NCBI GenBank assembly: GCA_963772955.1
Contig: CAVYZF010000005.1
Coordinates: 62,001-126,000, forward strand
Direction of reading: 5' to 3'
Origin: Gp6-AA40 sp963772955
Lineage (GTDB): Bacteria > Acidobacteriota > Vicinamibacteria > Vicinamibacterales > UBA2999
Length of the DNA stretch: 64,000 nucleotides
In this document: positions 8,521-17,224 of the stretch, in pieces
Numbering within the stretch: the first letter of the stretch is position 1
How the letters are laid out: the number at the start of each line of letters is the position of its first letter
Translations under genes and position numbers: made by a program
The notes under the pieces: generated by a model
What the model saw: only the letters and a program-made list of their open reading frames with translations
Databases searched by the model: none
Told to the model about the DNA's origin: nothing

Positions 8521-9281
8521 ACCTGATGATGCTTGCGCGGCTGCGTGTAGCGGTTGTCGCGCTTTGTCTCGCCGTTCCTGCGTCGGCAGGGCAAGTGTCA
8601 TCAGGTGGCGCTGTGGCGCGGACGGAAGACGGCAAGCCAGACCTCTCCGGTTTTTGGCAGGTGCTGAACACCGCGGCTTGGAATATTCAGGATCACTCGG
8701 CGCAACCTGGTATTCCGGCAGGCCAAGGTGTGGTGGACGGCAACGACATTCCGTATCAGCTGTGGGCTGTGAAACAGAAGCAGGAGAACTTTGCCAATCG
8801 CGCGACCGCCGATCCGGAGGCGAAGTGTTATCTGCCTGGCGTGCCTCGATTGACGTACGCGGGGTTTCCCCTCCAGATTGCTCAGACCCCGAAAGACATC
8901 ATCGTGTTGTCTGAGTACGCGCACGCGGTTCGCACTATCCACATGGACGGCCGGCCGCATCCGACCGATCGCGTTGAGTCATGGCTTGGCGATTCGCGTG
9001 GTCGCTGGGAAGGGGACACGCTCATCGTCGACGTCACACAGTTCAACGGCAAGACCTGGTTCGATCGCGCAGGCAATTTTCATAGCGACGCGCTGCACGT
9101 GATCGAACGCTTCACGCCCGATGGGCCGAATCACATCGACTACGAGGTGACGATCGAGGATCCCAGAGTGTTCACGCGTCCCTGGACGATGCGGATGCCG
9201 CTCTATCGGCGGAAGGAGAAGAACTTCCAGTTGCTCGAGTACGAGTGCTACGGCTTTGCGCACGAGAAACTGTACCCATGA
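8517..9281 (+). CDS. Unnamed secreted family (PDLxGxW/RWEGDTLVV), copy 1
   Basis: A 254-residue protein with a signal peptide (LRVAVVALCLAVPASAG). It carries the marks shared by six proteins in this window: DGKPDLSGFW near the N-terminus, a Cys in AKCYLPG, MDGRPHP, GDSRGRWEGDTLIVDV, ERF, EDPRVFTRPW, and a final Cys in EYECYGFAH. The two Cys are invariant in all six and could form a disulfide. GTG 8517 overlaps the previous stop by 4 bp, and its own TGA overlaps the next ATG by 4 bp. No biochemical function is known to me; the location is periplasmic or outer membrane by inference. Confidence 0.8.
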   Translation: MNLMMLARLRVAVVALCLAVPASAGQVSSGGAVARTEDGKPDLSGFWQVLNTAAWNIQDHSAQPGIPAGQGVVDGNDIPYQLWAVKQKQENFANRATADPEAKCYLPGVPRLTYAGFPLQIAQTPKDIIVLSEYAHAVRTIHMDGRPHPTDRVESWLGDSRGRWEGDTLIVDVTQFNGKTWFDRAGNFHSDALHVIERFTPDGPNHIDYEVTIEDPRVFTRPWTMRMPLYRRKEKNFQLLEYECYGFAHEKLYP

Positions 9282-10126
9282 TCCTCGCCTTGAGAGCACA
9301 CGCCGTGCCTGTGTGGATTATGACCGCGTTGCTGCTATCCTCGCCGACCGTCATCCACGGTCAGACGCCGCGCGATCAACCGGACTTGCAAGGCTTCTGG
9401 ACCGCAGCCGTCGGCGGCACCTACGATCTGACGGACCCGCGTGGCGGCGAGATTCGCGTCGAAGAAGTTGCGCGCGCCGCTCAAGGTGCCGCACGCAAAC
9501 CCAATCGGAGTCGTGTCGTCGATCCGCCCGATGGACAGATTCCGTATCAGCCCTGGGCAAAGACCAAACATGCCGAGCTGCGTGCCAACGCTGACAATCC
9601 CACTCGGCCCGAGCACATCGACACGCAGAACCGCTGCCTGCCCGACGGTGCAATGCGTGATCTTATCCACGGCGCATTCCGGATCGTCCAGACACGCGAC
9701 CACGTTCTGATTCTCGGCGAGGAGAACTACGGATTTCGAAGTATTCCTCTCGACGGCCGGCCGCATCTCGGCGGAGACCTCACGCTGTGGATGGGTGACT
9801 CGCGTGGTCACTGGGAAGGCGACACGCTCGTTGTGGACGTTCGCAACTCCAACGGCAAGCCGAGACTCGACATGGTCGGAAACTTCTATGGTCCGGCGGT
9901 GCACTTCGTCGAGCGCTTCACCCGGGTGGGGCCGGACGCGTTCGACTATGAAGTCACGGTGGAGGATCCCGCCGTCTACACACGACCGTGGAAGCTGGCG
10001 GCGCGATTCATTCGCGCCTACGCGGACGACTACGAGTTCCTCGAGGACGCCTGCCACGAGGGAGAGCAGAGCGCGGACAAGATGCTGCTTCGGGGCGGCG
10101 GTCCGGCGCCGGGAACGACACGCTGA
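9278..10126 (+). CDS. Unnamed secreted family (PDLxGxW/RWEGDTLVV), copy 2
   Basis: A 282-residue paralogue of its upstream neighbour, starting at ATG 9278 (ATGA overlap) with a signal peptide ending near VIHGQ. Shared marks are QPDLQGFW, NRCLPDG, LDGRPH, GDSRGHWEGDTLVVDV, ERF, EDPAVYTRPW and EDACHEGE. It has an insert of about 40 residues after the first motif, including VDPPDGQIPYQPWA. The two copies plus DUF6152 form one translationally coupled unit, which suggests a stoichiometric periplasmic complex; this is inference. Confidence 0.8.
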   Translation: MILALRAHAVPVWIMTALLLSSPTVIHGQTPRDQPDLQGFWTAAVGGTYDLTDPRGGEIRVEEVARAAQGAARKPNRSRVVDPPDGQIPYQPWAKTKHAELRANADNPTRPEHIDTQNRCLPDGAMRDLIHGAFRIVQTRDHVLILGEENYGFRSIPLDGRPHLGGDLTLWMGDSRGHWEGDTLVVDVRNSNGKPRLDMVGNFYGPAVHFVERFTRVGPDAFDYEVTVEDPAVYTRPWKLAARFIRAYADDYEFLEDACHEGEQSADKMLLRGGGPAPGTTR

Positions 10127-10186
10127 TGCCGCCGCGCCGAGTTGTGCCTCTTGATTCTTGCTCGCTAACCGGCTGAGATCGTTCGC

Positions 10187-10885
10187 ATGATCACGATACG
10201 CCGTAGCGAAGACCGTGGCTACGCCGACCGCGGGTGGCTGCGTTCCCACGCCACCTTTTCTTTCGGCAGCTATCACGATCCAAACTTCATGGGCTTCCGC
10301 GTCCTGCGGGTGCTCAACGAGGACCGCATTGCGCCTGGCAAGGGATTCGGACCACACAGCCATCGGGACATGGAAATCGTGACGTACATGGTCGAGGGTC
10401 GGCTGGCGCATCGCGACAGCCTGACCGGACCGCACGTGCTCGGCCGCCACGAGCTCCAGGCGATGACCGCCGGTGACGGCCTCGTGCACAGCGAGTTCAA
10501 CGCCTCGGACACCGAGCCTTCGCACTCGCTCCAGATTTGGATCGATCCGCAAACGGAAGATCTGCCTCCTTCGTACCAACAGATCGCGTTCGACCCCGAA
10601 GGCGCGCGCGGGAGGCTGTTGCTGCTGGCAGCACCCACGTCGTCCGATCCGGCGCGCACGGCGATCATCCGTCAGGACGTGCAGCTGTATGTCACCGAGG
10701 TGGCCGAGGGCGACAGCGTGATCCACGCGCTCCGGGAAGGACGACACGCGTGGATTCAGGTGGTACGAGGCGACATCGACCTCAATGGCTTGGCGCTACG
10801 GCAGGGCGACGGCGCCGCGGTCAGCGACGAGCGCGAGATTCGCGTGTCCGGCGACGGTGAAGCCCTGGTCTTCGACCTTCCCTGA
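10187..10885 (+). CDS. Pirin family protein (quercetin 2,3-dioxygenase-like)
   Basis: A 232-residue bicupin of the pirin/YhhW type. The N-terminal cupin holds the metal ligands: two His in GPHSHRDMEIVTY, then a His in GDGLVHSEFN. The N-terminus (RSEDRGYADRGWLRSHATFSFG) and the length match YhhW-like pirins, cytoplasmic iron proteins, some with quercetinase activity. It lies 60 nt after the family operon and 8 nt before a flavodoxin-like gene, so it probably forms a pair with the latter. Confidence 0.9.
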   Translation: MITIRRSEDRGYADRGWLRSHATFSFGSYHDPNFMGFRVLRVLNEDRIAPGKGFGPHSHRDMEIVTYMVEGRLAHRDSLTGPHVLGRHELQAMTAGDGLVHSEFNASDTEPSHSLQIWIDPQTEDLPPSYQQIAFDPEGARGRLLLLAAPTSSDPARTAIIRQDVQLYVTEVAEGDSVIHALREGRHAWIQVVRGDIDLNGLALRQGDGAAVSDEREIRVSGDGEALVFDLP

Positions 10886-10893
10886 GAGCACTC

Positions 10894-11385
10894 ATGGCCC
10901 AACCTGCGGTTGTCGTCGTCTTCTCGTCGCGCTGTGGTACCACCGAGACGATCGCGCATGCCGCCGCGGTCGGTACCGTCAACGCCCGCGCACTGCCACG
11001 CTTGCGCTGGCTCACCCATGCTGGCGTGGTCGTCCCACAAGAGTGCGCTGTCACGTTTCGGCGGCTGCAGAAGGAGTATGTGCCACCGACCGAACCCGAC
11101 ATTGCCGGTTCGCAGGCGCTCATCATCGTACCCAGTGCGGGTATGACTCCCTCGTCAGACGAGTGGCAGCCGTTTGTCGCACTTCTCGATCGAATGGCGC
11201 AGGCGCGGACGCTGGCAGGAAAGGTCTGCGCAGTCATCGACACTGGTGACAGCCACACAGTCGCAAGCTTTACGACAGTGCTCTCCGCCTGTGGCTTTGC
11301 ACTGATCGCCGCCGACGGCCGCGATGCCAGGGCACACGGGCGCGCCGTGGGTATCGCGATCGTAGGCACCCATCCTCCCCGCTGA
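10894..11385 (+). CDS. Flavodoxin-like / WrbA-type NAD(P)H:quinone oxidoreductase-like protein
   Basis: A 163-residue flavodoxin fold. The FMN phosphate loop is visible at the N-terminus (FSSRCGTTETIAHAAA), followed by a strand-loop ALIIVPSAGMTPSSDEW that matches the WrbA second FMN loop, and KVCAVIDTGDSH. It is shorter than WrbA (about 200), mainly in the middle, so quinone reductase activity is uncertain. It starts 8 nt after the pirin stop, and a shared redox role is likely. Confidence 0.75.
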   Translation: MAQPAVVVVFSSRCGTTETIAHAAAVGTVNARALPRLRWLTHAGVVVPQECAVTFRRLQKEYVPPTEPDIAGSQALIIVPSAGMTPSSDEWQPFVALLDRMAQARTLAGKVCAVIDTGDSHTVASFTTVLSACGFALIAADGRDARAHGRAVGIAIVGTHPPR

Positions 11386-11499
11386 GCCCATCACGCTGCG
11401 GCACTGCAGCGAAGTCGGCGGAAGACGTTGACCAGGATCTTGGCGGAGGGCGCGACTTCATCTCGCGACTCCGCGCGAAATAGGCAGTAAATTACGCGG

Positions 11500-12339
11500 A
11501 TGGTGCGTCTCGCGTCTCGAGTGTTTGCCAACGTCCTGCTGCTTGCATCTCTCGACCGAATCCTCACTGGGTCCGCTTCGGCGCTTGAGCAAAACAGGTC
11601 GATCATCCTGGCGACCACAACCAGCACACAGGACAGCGGCTTGTTGGACGTGCTGGTTCCGCGTTTCGAGCGAGAGCATGGCATCGAAGTCAAGGTCATT
11701 GCTGTGGGCACGGGCGCTGCGCTTCGGATGGCGGCGTCCGGTGACGCGGACGTGGTACTCGTCCACGCGCCGGCATCGGAGCGCACCTACGTCGAGGCTG
11801 GTGATCTGATCGAGGCGCGGCTCGTGATGCACAACGACTTCGTCATCATCGGGCCTCCCGACGACCCGGCCGGTGTCCGGCGGCAGCACGCAGCGCGCGA
11901 CGCGATGAAAGCGATCGCCGCGCAGGGCATGTTTATCTCCAGGGGAGATCGGTCGGGGACGCACGAAGCGGAACTGTCGCTCTGGGCTGCCGCAGGCATC
12001 AGTCCCGGCAGGCTCGACCGGCGTGAGGAGACGGGACAGGGAATGGGCGCGACGCTCAACGTTGCCGATCAGAAACTCGCCTACACCTTGACCGATCGCG
12101 GGACATATCTCGCGCAGCGAAATCGCCTTTCACTCGTACCCCTCTTCCAGGGAGACGCCAGTCTCCGCAATATCTATCACGTCTACGCGGTCAATCCTGC
12201 GAAGCATCCGAAGGCTAAACTCGCAGAGGCCAGGCAGTTCATCGCTTTTCTCGTCTTGCCCGCGATTCAGCAAGCGATCGGTGCATTCAAGCGCGATGAG
12301 TACGGCGAATCGCTGTTCTTCCCAGACGCGCTTCGCTGA
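11500..12339 (+). CDS. tupA: Tungstate/oxyanion ABC transporter substrate-binding protein
   Basis: A 279-residue periplasmic binding protein. After a signal peptide it opens with IILATTTSTQDSGLLDVLVP, the TupA signature: the TTTS stretch binds the oxyanion and is shared with the ModA/WtpA superfamily. GDADVVLVHAP and SRGDRSGTHEAE are also typical TupA segments. It is followed by a permease (tupB, frameshifted) and an ATPase (tupC). Tungstate is the usual ligand; molybdate or another oxyanion is possible. The spacing to tupB is 26 nt. Confidence 0.88.
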   Translation: MVRLASRVFANVLLLASLDRILTGSASALEQNRSIILATTTSTQDSGLLDVLVPRFEREHGIEVKVIAVGTGAALRMAASGDADVVLVHAPASERTYVEAGDLIEARLVMHNDFVIIGPPDDPAGVRRQHAARDAMKAIAAQGMFISRGDRSGTHEAELSLWAAAGISPGRLDRREETGQGMGATLNVADQKLAYTLTDRGTYLAQRNRLSLVPLFQGDASLRNIYHVYAVNPAKHPKAKLAEARQFIAFLVLPAIQQAIGAFKRDEYGESLFFPDALR

Positions 12340-12365
12340 CCGGCGTCGACAGGTCATATACAACG

Positions 12366-13011
12366 GTGGATCCCGGCACCCTCACAATCAGTCTCCGCAC
12401 CCTGGCGATTTCCGGCGCGGCCACGTTGCTGTCTATCGCGGTCGGCGTGCCGATTGGATACGTGCTGGCTTGGCGCCGCTTTCGTGGACGCACCATTCTT
12501 CTGGGAATCGTCAACACCGGCATGGGCATGCCTCCGGTCGTCGTCGGACTCGTCGTGTGGCTGGTGCTCGTTCGCAGCGGTCCGTTCGGCGCCTTCGAGT
12601 TGATCTACACGGCTCCAGCAATGGTGATCGCGCAGTTCCTGCTGGCCACTCCAATCGTGATCGGCTTCGCGACGGCCTCGTTCCAAGGCATGAATCCGCG
12701 AATCGTCGATCTGTTGCGCGTCCTCGGAGCGGGTCGTCTTCGGCGTCTGTGGCTCCTGGCGCGCGAGGCGCGCCTTGGCCTGATGACCGCCGTGATGGCG
12801 GCTTTCGGCGCGGTCGTCTCCGAAGTCGGTGCGTCGATGATCGTCGGCGGCAATCTCGAACGCAGCACGCGAGTACTGCACGACGGCGATCGTCACAGAG
12901 ACGAGCCGCGGCGAGGTGGAACACGCGCTCTCATTGGGCGTCGTTCTCTTCGGCCTCTCGCTGGCCGTGAACATCGCACTCACCGTGGTCCAGCAGCGGA
13001 ATCGTCACTGA
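12366..13011 (+). pseudogene. tupB: Tungstate ABC transporter permease TupB, single-base frameshift near the C-terminus
   Basis: The GTG start at 12366 gives an inner-membrane permease with several helices and the EAA-like segment LLRVLGAGRLRRLWLLAREA. Reading is correct to NLERSTRVL. The frame is then lost, and the family's conserved tail appears one frame over: TTAIVTETSRGEVEHALSLG, then a last helix GVVLFGLSLAVNIALTVV and a TGA at 13009-13011. Removing a single C near 12879 restores it. Uncorrected, the frame reads straight through into tupC as an artificial fusion of 526 residues. The restored stop overlaps the tupC ATG (TGATG). Confidence 0.82.
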
Positions 13012-13946
13012 TGGACGTCCGGCTGACTGACGTGCGGTTCACGCGGGCTGGACGCGAGGTCCTGTCGATCCCAGATCTCGACATTCGAGCCGGCAGAACC
13101 ACCGCAGTTCTCGGGCCCAACGGCGCCGGCAAGACGACGCTGCTGAGACTCGTCGCGGGGCTCGAACGGCCCACAGTTGGACGAGTGCTTGTCGGTGGCG
13201 AGAGCGCCGAGCGCGGCCCGCGCCGGGTCTCCGTCGCCTTCCAGGAGGAGGTGTTCCTCCGGCGATCAATTCGCGAGAACCTGGAACTGGGCCTCTGCCT
13301 CCAGGGCGCAAGCTCCCGCGAAGCGCGCCACGCGGCGACCGAGGCTCTGCGCTCGCTGCGGATCGACGCTCTCGCGGAGCGGCGAGCGGACGCGGTGTCG
13401 GACGGCGAACGGCGTCGCGCCAGCCTTGCGCGCGCGCTGTGTCTGCGCATGCCGGTCGTGCTCCTCGACGAGCCGATGGCGGGGCTCGATGGGACGACGC
13501 ACAGCCGTCTGCTCGACGAGTTGCCGCAATTGCTCGGAGAGGCAGGAGCGACGTGCGTGCTCGTGACGCACGATCCCGAAGAAGCGTTCAGGCTTGCTGA
13601 CGACCTCATCGTCCTCGTCGGCGGGCGCGTGCTGGCTGCTGGCGCGAAAGTGGATATAGCCGCGAGTCCGATGCGCGAGGCGGTCGCTCACACGCTTGGC
13701 TACATCGTGCTTCCGGGGGGAGAACGCCGCGTGGCGATCCCGAGTCGAAGTCTACGCCTGGGTCACGGCAACATCGAGTTCATGGCCAGCGTCGACGCTG
13801 TGATCGATCTGGTATCCGCATGGGACGTGCTCGTGAGCGTCGGCGAGGTGAGGGTGCACGTTCCGTTGTTGCGGACGGCAACTCCACCCAGCCGAGGCGA
13901 TCGCGTAGTGATTCATGCCCCGATCGCCTACGACCTGCTCGACTGA
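13011..13946 (+). CDS. tupC: Tungstate ABC transporter ATP-binding protein
   Basis: A 311-residue ABC ATPase. The Walker A is GPNGAGKTTLLR, the Q-loop is in VAFQEEVFL, and Walker B is PVVLLDEPMAGLDG. The ABC signature is degenerate, SDGERRRASLARAL, instead of SGGQ. The switch His is in LVTHDPEEAFRLADD. The last 80 residues are a MOP/TOBE-like extension (HGNIEFMASVDAVIDL...), the kind that binds molybdate or tungstate in related importers. ATG 13011 overlaps the repaired tupB stop. It powers import of the anion delivered by TupA. Confidence 0.88.
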   Translation: MDVRLTDVRFTRAGREVLSIPDLDIRAGRTTAVLGPNGAGKTTLLRLVAGLERPTVGRVLVGGESAERGPRRVSVAFQEEVFLRRSIRENLELGLCLQGASSREARHAATEALRSLRIDALAERRADAVSDGERRRASLARALCLRMPVVLLDEPMAGLDGTTHSRLLDELPQLLGEAGATCVLVTHDPEEAFRLADDLIVLVGGRVLAAGAKVDIAASPMREAVAHTLGYIVLPGGERRVAIPSRSLRLGHGNIEFMASVDAVIDLVSAWDVLVSVGEVRVHVPLLRTATPPSRGDRVVIHAPIAYDLLD

Positions 13947-13960
13947 GCTTCATCGAGCCT

Positions 13961-13978
13961 GTCTATAACCTCATAGAC
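13961..13978. promoter_or_regulatory. Inverted repeat between tupC and the TonB-receptor gene
   Basis: GTCTAT (13961-13966) and ATAGAC (13973-13978) form a perfect 6-bp inverted repeat with a 6-nt spacer. It is AT-richer than its surroundings and lies 90 nt upstream of the receptor start. It could be an operator; the layout recalls ModE-type sites, but the sequence is not a clear match. Confidence 0.3.
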
Positions 13979-14049
13979 GCGGTCCATTGGACGAGTGGCA
14001 TCGCCTGCGCCATGCTCTCACGATGCTCGATTCGGGTGTGAGAACGTCC

Positions 14050-16161
14050 ATGGTCGTGCGGTCCGCAGGCCGATGGTGTCTGGCGGCGTGGCTCGTCACC
14101 TGCACCAGCGCCCTGGCACAGACGCCAAATCAGCCACCCCCGCAGACGGATCCGACCAGCGCGACCGATACTCCCCCGCAAGATCGCGTGTTCGACATGG
14201 GCAAGATCGTCGTGATCGGCACGCCGGACGGTCAGCCCGCCGTCGGCGGATCGATTCTGACCAGCGAGCAGATCTGGATGTTCGATCGCAAGTCGCTTGA
14301 CCAGGCGGTGAACGTGATTCCCGGCGTCGTCAGCACATTCGACTCGAACGGTCGCCGCAATGAGAGCGATATCTTCGTGCGCGGCTTCGGTCGCTGGCAG
14401 GTGCCGTTGATGGTGGACGGCGTCCGCATCTACCTGCCCGCCGACAATCGCCTGGACTACGCCCGCTTTCTGACGGCCGACATCGCTGAAATCCAGGTGC
14501 AGAAAGGATATGCCTCGGTCCTCGACGGCCCCGGCGCGATGGGCGGCGCCATCAATCTCGTGACGCGCCAGCCGACGAAACCGTTCGAGATCGAGGGAAG
14601 CATCTGGACCGGCGGACGCTCGGACACCGAAGGATGGAATGGCTATGCGATGGTTGGGACGCGCCAGCGACGGTTCTATGCGCAGGCAAGCGCAAACTAT
14701 TCAGACCGTGACTTCTGGTCGCTCTCCGGCAACTACACACCGACAACGGACTCACTCCAGCCCTCCGGCGAGCGTCTGAGTTCCGATACGTCGGATTCAC
14801 GCTACAACGTAAAAGCCGGATGGACGCCGAACGAGACCGACGAGTACGCGGTGAACTTCATCAAGCAGCTCGGCGAGAAAGGCGCGCCGTTGAATGTCAT
14901 CAACAATCCGCCGGTGCCGCCGAACACCTATTGGCGCTGGCCGTATTGGGACATCCAGAACACGGCGTTCCTCTCGAAGACACAGATCGGTCGAACCGGC
15001 TACGTGAAATCGCGCATCTACTACAACACGTTCGCGAACGGCCTCGACGCGTTTGACGACGCAACGTACACCACGCAGTCGGCAAACGGCCGCTTCCATA
15101 GTCCTTACGACGATCACGCCTATGGCGCCAACGTCGAAGGAGGCCGCACCTTCGGTGCGAAGAACACATTGAAGGGCGCGGCGTCGTACCGCACAGACGT
15201 GCATCGAGAGCAGCAGACCAGCCGTCCGACGCATCCCACCTTGTCATCCACTGAGCCTGTGCAGGAGCAGGCGCAGGACACCTGGTCGCTCGCGCTCGAA
15301 AATACGGTCCATGCGAGCAACTCCATCGACATCGTTGGCGGGATCAGCTACGAGCAATACGAGATCACGAAGTCAGAGGATTTCAACGCGACGCGCGGGT
15401 TGTTCGAGTACCCGAAAGGCGGCACCGACGCGTTCAACTGGCAGAGCGCGATCATCTGGCGCTACTCGTCGACGGCGCAGGTGCACGCCAGCGTGTCCGA
15501 CCGCGCACGATTCCCGCTGATCTTCGAGCTCTACAGCACGCGCTTCGGCACTGCGACACCGAACCCGGATCTCGGGCCCGAGCGCGCCACGAATCTCGAG
15601 CTCGGATGGAAAGGCCGTCCCTCGTCGGACATTCGCGTAGAGGCCACCGTCTTCTACAGCGATGTGCGCGATCTGATTCAAACCGTGGTGTTGCCGGACA
15701 CAACCACGCAGACGCAGAATGTCGGCGATGGTCGTTTCTACGGGTTCGAGGTCGCGCTCGACGCGACGCTATCGACACAGTTGACGCTGGGTGGCAACTA
15801 CACCGCCTTGAGCCGTGACATCCAAGACGGCCTCCAGCCGAATCTCAGGCCGACGGGCGTGCCCACTCACAAGGCGTTCGTGTACGCATCGTGGAGGCCT
15901 GTCGCGCAGCTCACGATCACTCCGAGCCTCGACATTGCCGGCGATCGCTGGAGTGACGTCAACACCACTCCCCTTCCGTCCTTCCCCTATGTTCAGACTG
16001 GTTCATACTCGTTGTTCGACATTTCCGCGCAATACTCGGTGATGCGCAACTTCGATGTCGCGTTCGGGATGAAGAACATCGGCGATCAGAACGTCGAGTT
16101 GGCGTGGGGGTTCCCACAGCCGGGGCGAACGTTCTACGTGAAGACGCGAGTAGGCCTGTAA
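14050..16161 (+). CDS. TonB-dependent outer-membrane receptor next to tungstate transporter
   Basis: A 703-residue receptor. The signal peptide ends at SALAQ. A Pro-rich linker and a TonB-box-like stretch (DMGKIVVIG) lead into a plug domain (LDQAVNVIPGVV, DIFVRGFGRWQVPLMVDGVR, GPGAMGGAINLVT). The remainder is the 22-strand barrel, ending FYVKTRVGL. There is no carboxypeptidase-like N-domain, unlike the receptors at 49.1 and 61.4 kb, so it belongs to the siderophore/cobalamin/metal type. ATG 14050 sits just before the signal peptide; ATG 14023 is possible. The binding-protein gene follows after 5 nt, so the two are one operon, probably with tupABC. Confidence 0.85.
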   Translation: MVVRSAGRWCLAAWLVTCTSALAQTPNQPPPQTDPTSATDTPPQDRVFDMGKIVVIGTPDGQPAVGGSILTSEQIWMFDRKSLDQAVNVIPGVVSTFDSNGRRNESDIFVRGFGRWQVPLMVDGVRIYLPADNRLDYARFLTADIAEIQVQKGYASVLDGPGAMGGAINLVTRQPTKPFEIEGSIWTGGRSDTEGWNGYAMVGTRQRRFYAQASANYSDRDFWSLSGNYTPTTDSLQPSGERLSSDTSDSRYNVKAGWTPNETDEYAVNFIKQLGEKGAPLNVINNPPVPPNTYWRWPYWDIQNTAFLSKTQIGRTGYVKSRIYYNTFANGLDAFDDATYTTQSANGRFHSPYDDHAYGANVEGGRTFGAKNTLKGAASYRTDVHREQQTSRPTHPTLSSTEPVQEQAQDTWSLALENTVHASNSIDIVGGISYEQYEITKSEDFNATRGLFEYPKGGTDAFNWQSAIIWRYSSTAQVHASVSDRARFPLIFELYSTRFGTATPNPDLGPERATNLELGWKGRPSSDIRVEATVFYSDVRDLIQTVVLPDTTTQTQNVGDGRFYGFEVALDATLSTQLTLGGNYTALSRDIQDGLQPNLRPTGVPTHKAFVYASWRPVAQLTITPSLDIAGDRWSDVNTTPLPSFPYVQTGSYSLFDISAQYSVMRNFDVAFGMKNIGDQNVELAWGFPQPGRTFYVKTRVGL

Positions 16162-16166
16162 CTCAT

Positions 16167-17180
16167 ATGGCGAAACGCATGCGCATCGCTCTCCTCGTGG
16201 GCGTGCTCGCGCTGTCAGCGACGGCGTCGATGCAGAGTCCGTTCGTGGACGATGCGGGCAGGAGCGTCGTGCTGCCGACTCGAAGTGGCCGCGTCTTCGC
16301 GGCCGGCGCTCCAGCCGAGGTCTTGCTCTATACGCTCGCTCCGGACCTGCTCGTTGGCCGCAACCGCGCACCGAGCGGTGAGGCGCTCGAGTTCTTTCCC
16401 GCGGCGTATCGCAATCCCACGCTGATACGCCAGCTTCCGGAGGTCGATAACCCCGCGGCCGATGCCGAGTTGATCTCGCTGAAGCCCGAGCTCTACATCG
16501 ACTACGGCACCGTCTCGGCCGACTACATCGAGTCGCTCGAAGCGGTTCAGCGCCGCACGAAAGTTCCTGGAATCATTCTCGACGGAGCGCTGGCGAAGAC
16601 TCCCGAGACGTACCGGCGAGTGGGCATCGCGTTGGGCGTACCGGAGCGCGGTCTGCGGCTGAGTGGTGCTGCCGATCGACTCCTGGCGAAGTATCGGGAC
16701 GTCCTGAAGACAGGGTCGAGTGGGGTCCGCGTCTACCTTGCGTGCTCCGCTGACGGCTACATGCCGTGTTTCGCGGACGACAGCGGTGGAGAGCAGCTCG
16801 CGTGGCTTGGCGGCATCAACGTCGCCGGCCCACGCGCATCTTCGCCCCGGCGACCGTTGACCATCGACGAAATCGCAGCACTCGCCCCACAGGTCGTCGT
16901 CGTGTCGGGATCCGCGGCCCGCCTGCGCTCCGATCCAGCGTGGCAACGCGTCGATGCCGTTCGTGCAGGACGCGTCCATGCCTGGCCTGCATTGCCATAC
17001 AGCTGGGGGGCGAGGCCCCCGTCCGTCAATCGATTGCCGGGATTAGCCTGGCTGGCGTATGTCGCACGCGGCCAAACGTTCGACGCCGCGTTCGAACAGG
17101 ATGTGCGGACGTTCTACAACGACTTCTACCACCTGCAATTGACCGACTCGCAGATGCAGAGACTCGTCGCCTCGCCGTAG
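16167..17180 (+). CDS. FepB/BtuF/MolA-like periplasmic substrate-binding protein
   Basis: A 337-residue class-III binding protein with a signal peptide (RIALLVGVLALSATASM) and the TroA/BtuF layout: an N-lobe beginning FVDDAGRSVVLPTRSGRVF, LISLKPELYIDYGTVSADY, and a C-lobe with IAALAPQVVVVSGSAA. Relatives bind ferric siderophores, cobalamin, or (H. influenzae MolA) molybdate/tungstate. No type-II permease or ATPase follows; the next gene is convergent. With tupABC and a TonB receptor directly upstream, an oxyanion ligand is the best guess. Confidence 0.8.
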   Translation: MAKRMRIALLVGVLALSATASMQSPFVDDAGRSVVLPTRSGRVFAAGAPAEVLLYTLAPDLLVGRNRAPSGEALEFFPAAYRNPTLIRQLPEVDNPAADAELISLKPELYIDYGTVSADYIESLEAVQRRTKVPGIILDGALAKTPETYRRVGIALGVPERGLRLSGAADRLLAKYRDVLKTGSSGVRVYLACSADGYMPCFADDSGGEQLAWLGGINVAGPRASSPRRPLTIDEIAALAPQVVVVSGSAARLRSDPAWQRVDAVRAGRVHAWPALPYSWGARPPSVNRLPGLAWLAYVARGQTFDAAFEQDVRTFYNDFYHLQLTDSQMQRLVASP

Positions 17181-17188
17181 CCATCGCA

Positions 17189-17205
17189 GCGGCGATTGAC
17201 GCCGC
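17189..17205. terminator. Hairpin between two convergent genes
   Basis: GCGGCG (17189-17194) and CGCCGC (17200-17205) pair around an ATTGA loop, in the 44-nt gap between the convergent stops at 17180 and 17225. It could terminate both genes. Confidence 0.4.
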
Positions 17206-17224
17206 GAACATTCCGCCGAAGACA

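Noticed and set aside
12366..13946. A natural TupB-TupC fusion protein
   Set aside because: The apparent fusion comes from one extra base; the normal TupB tail and a TGATG overlap with tupC are visible in the other frame.
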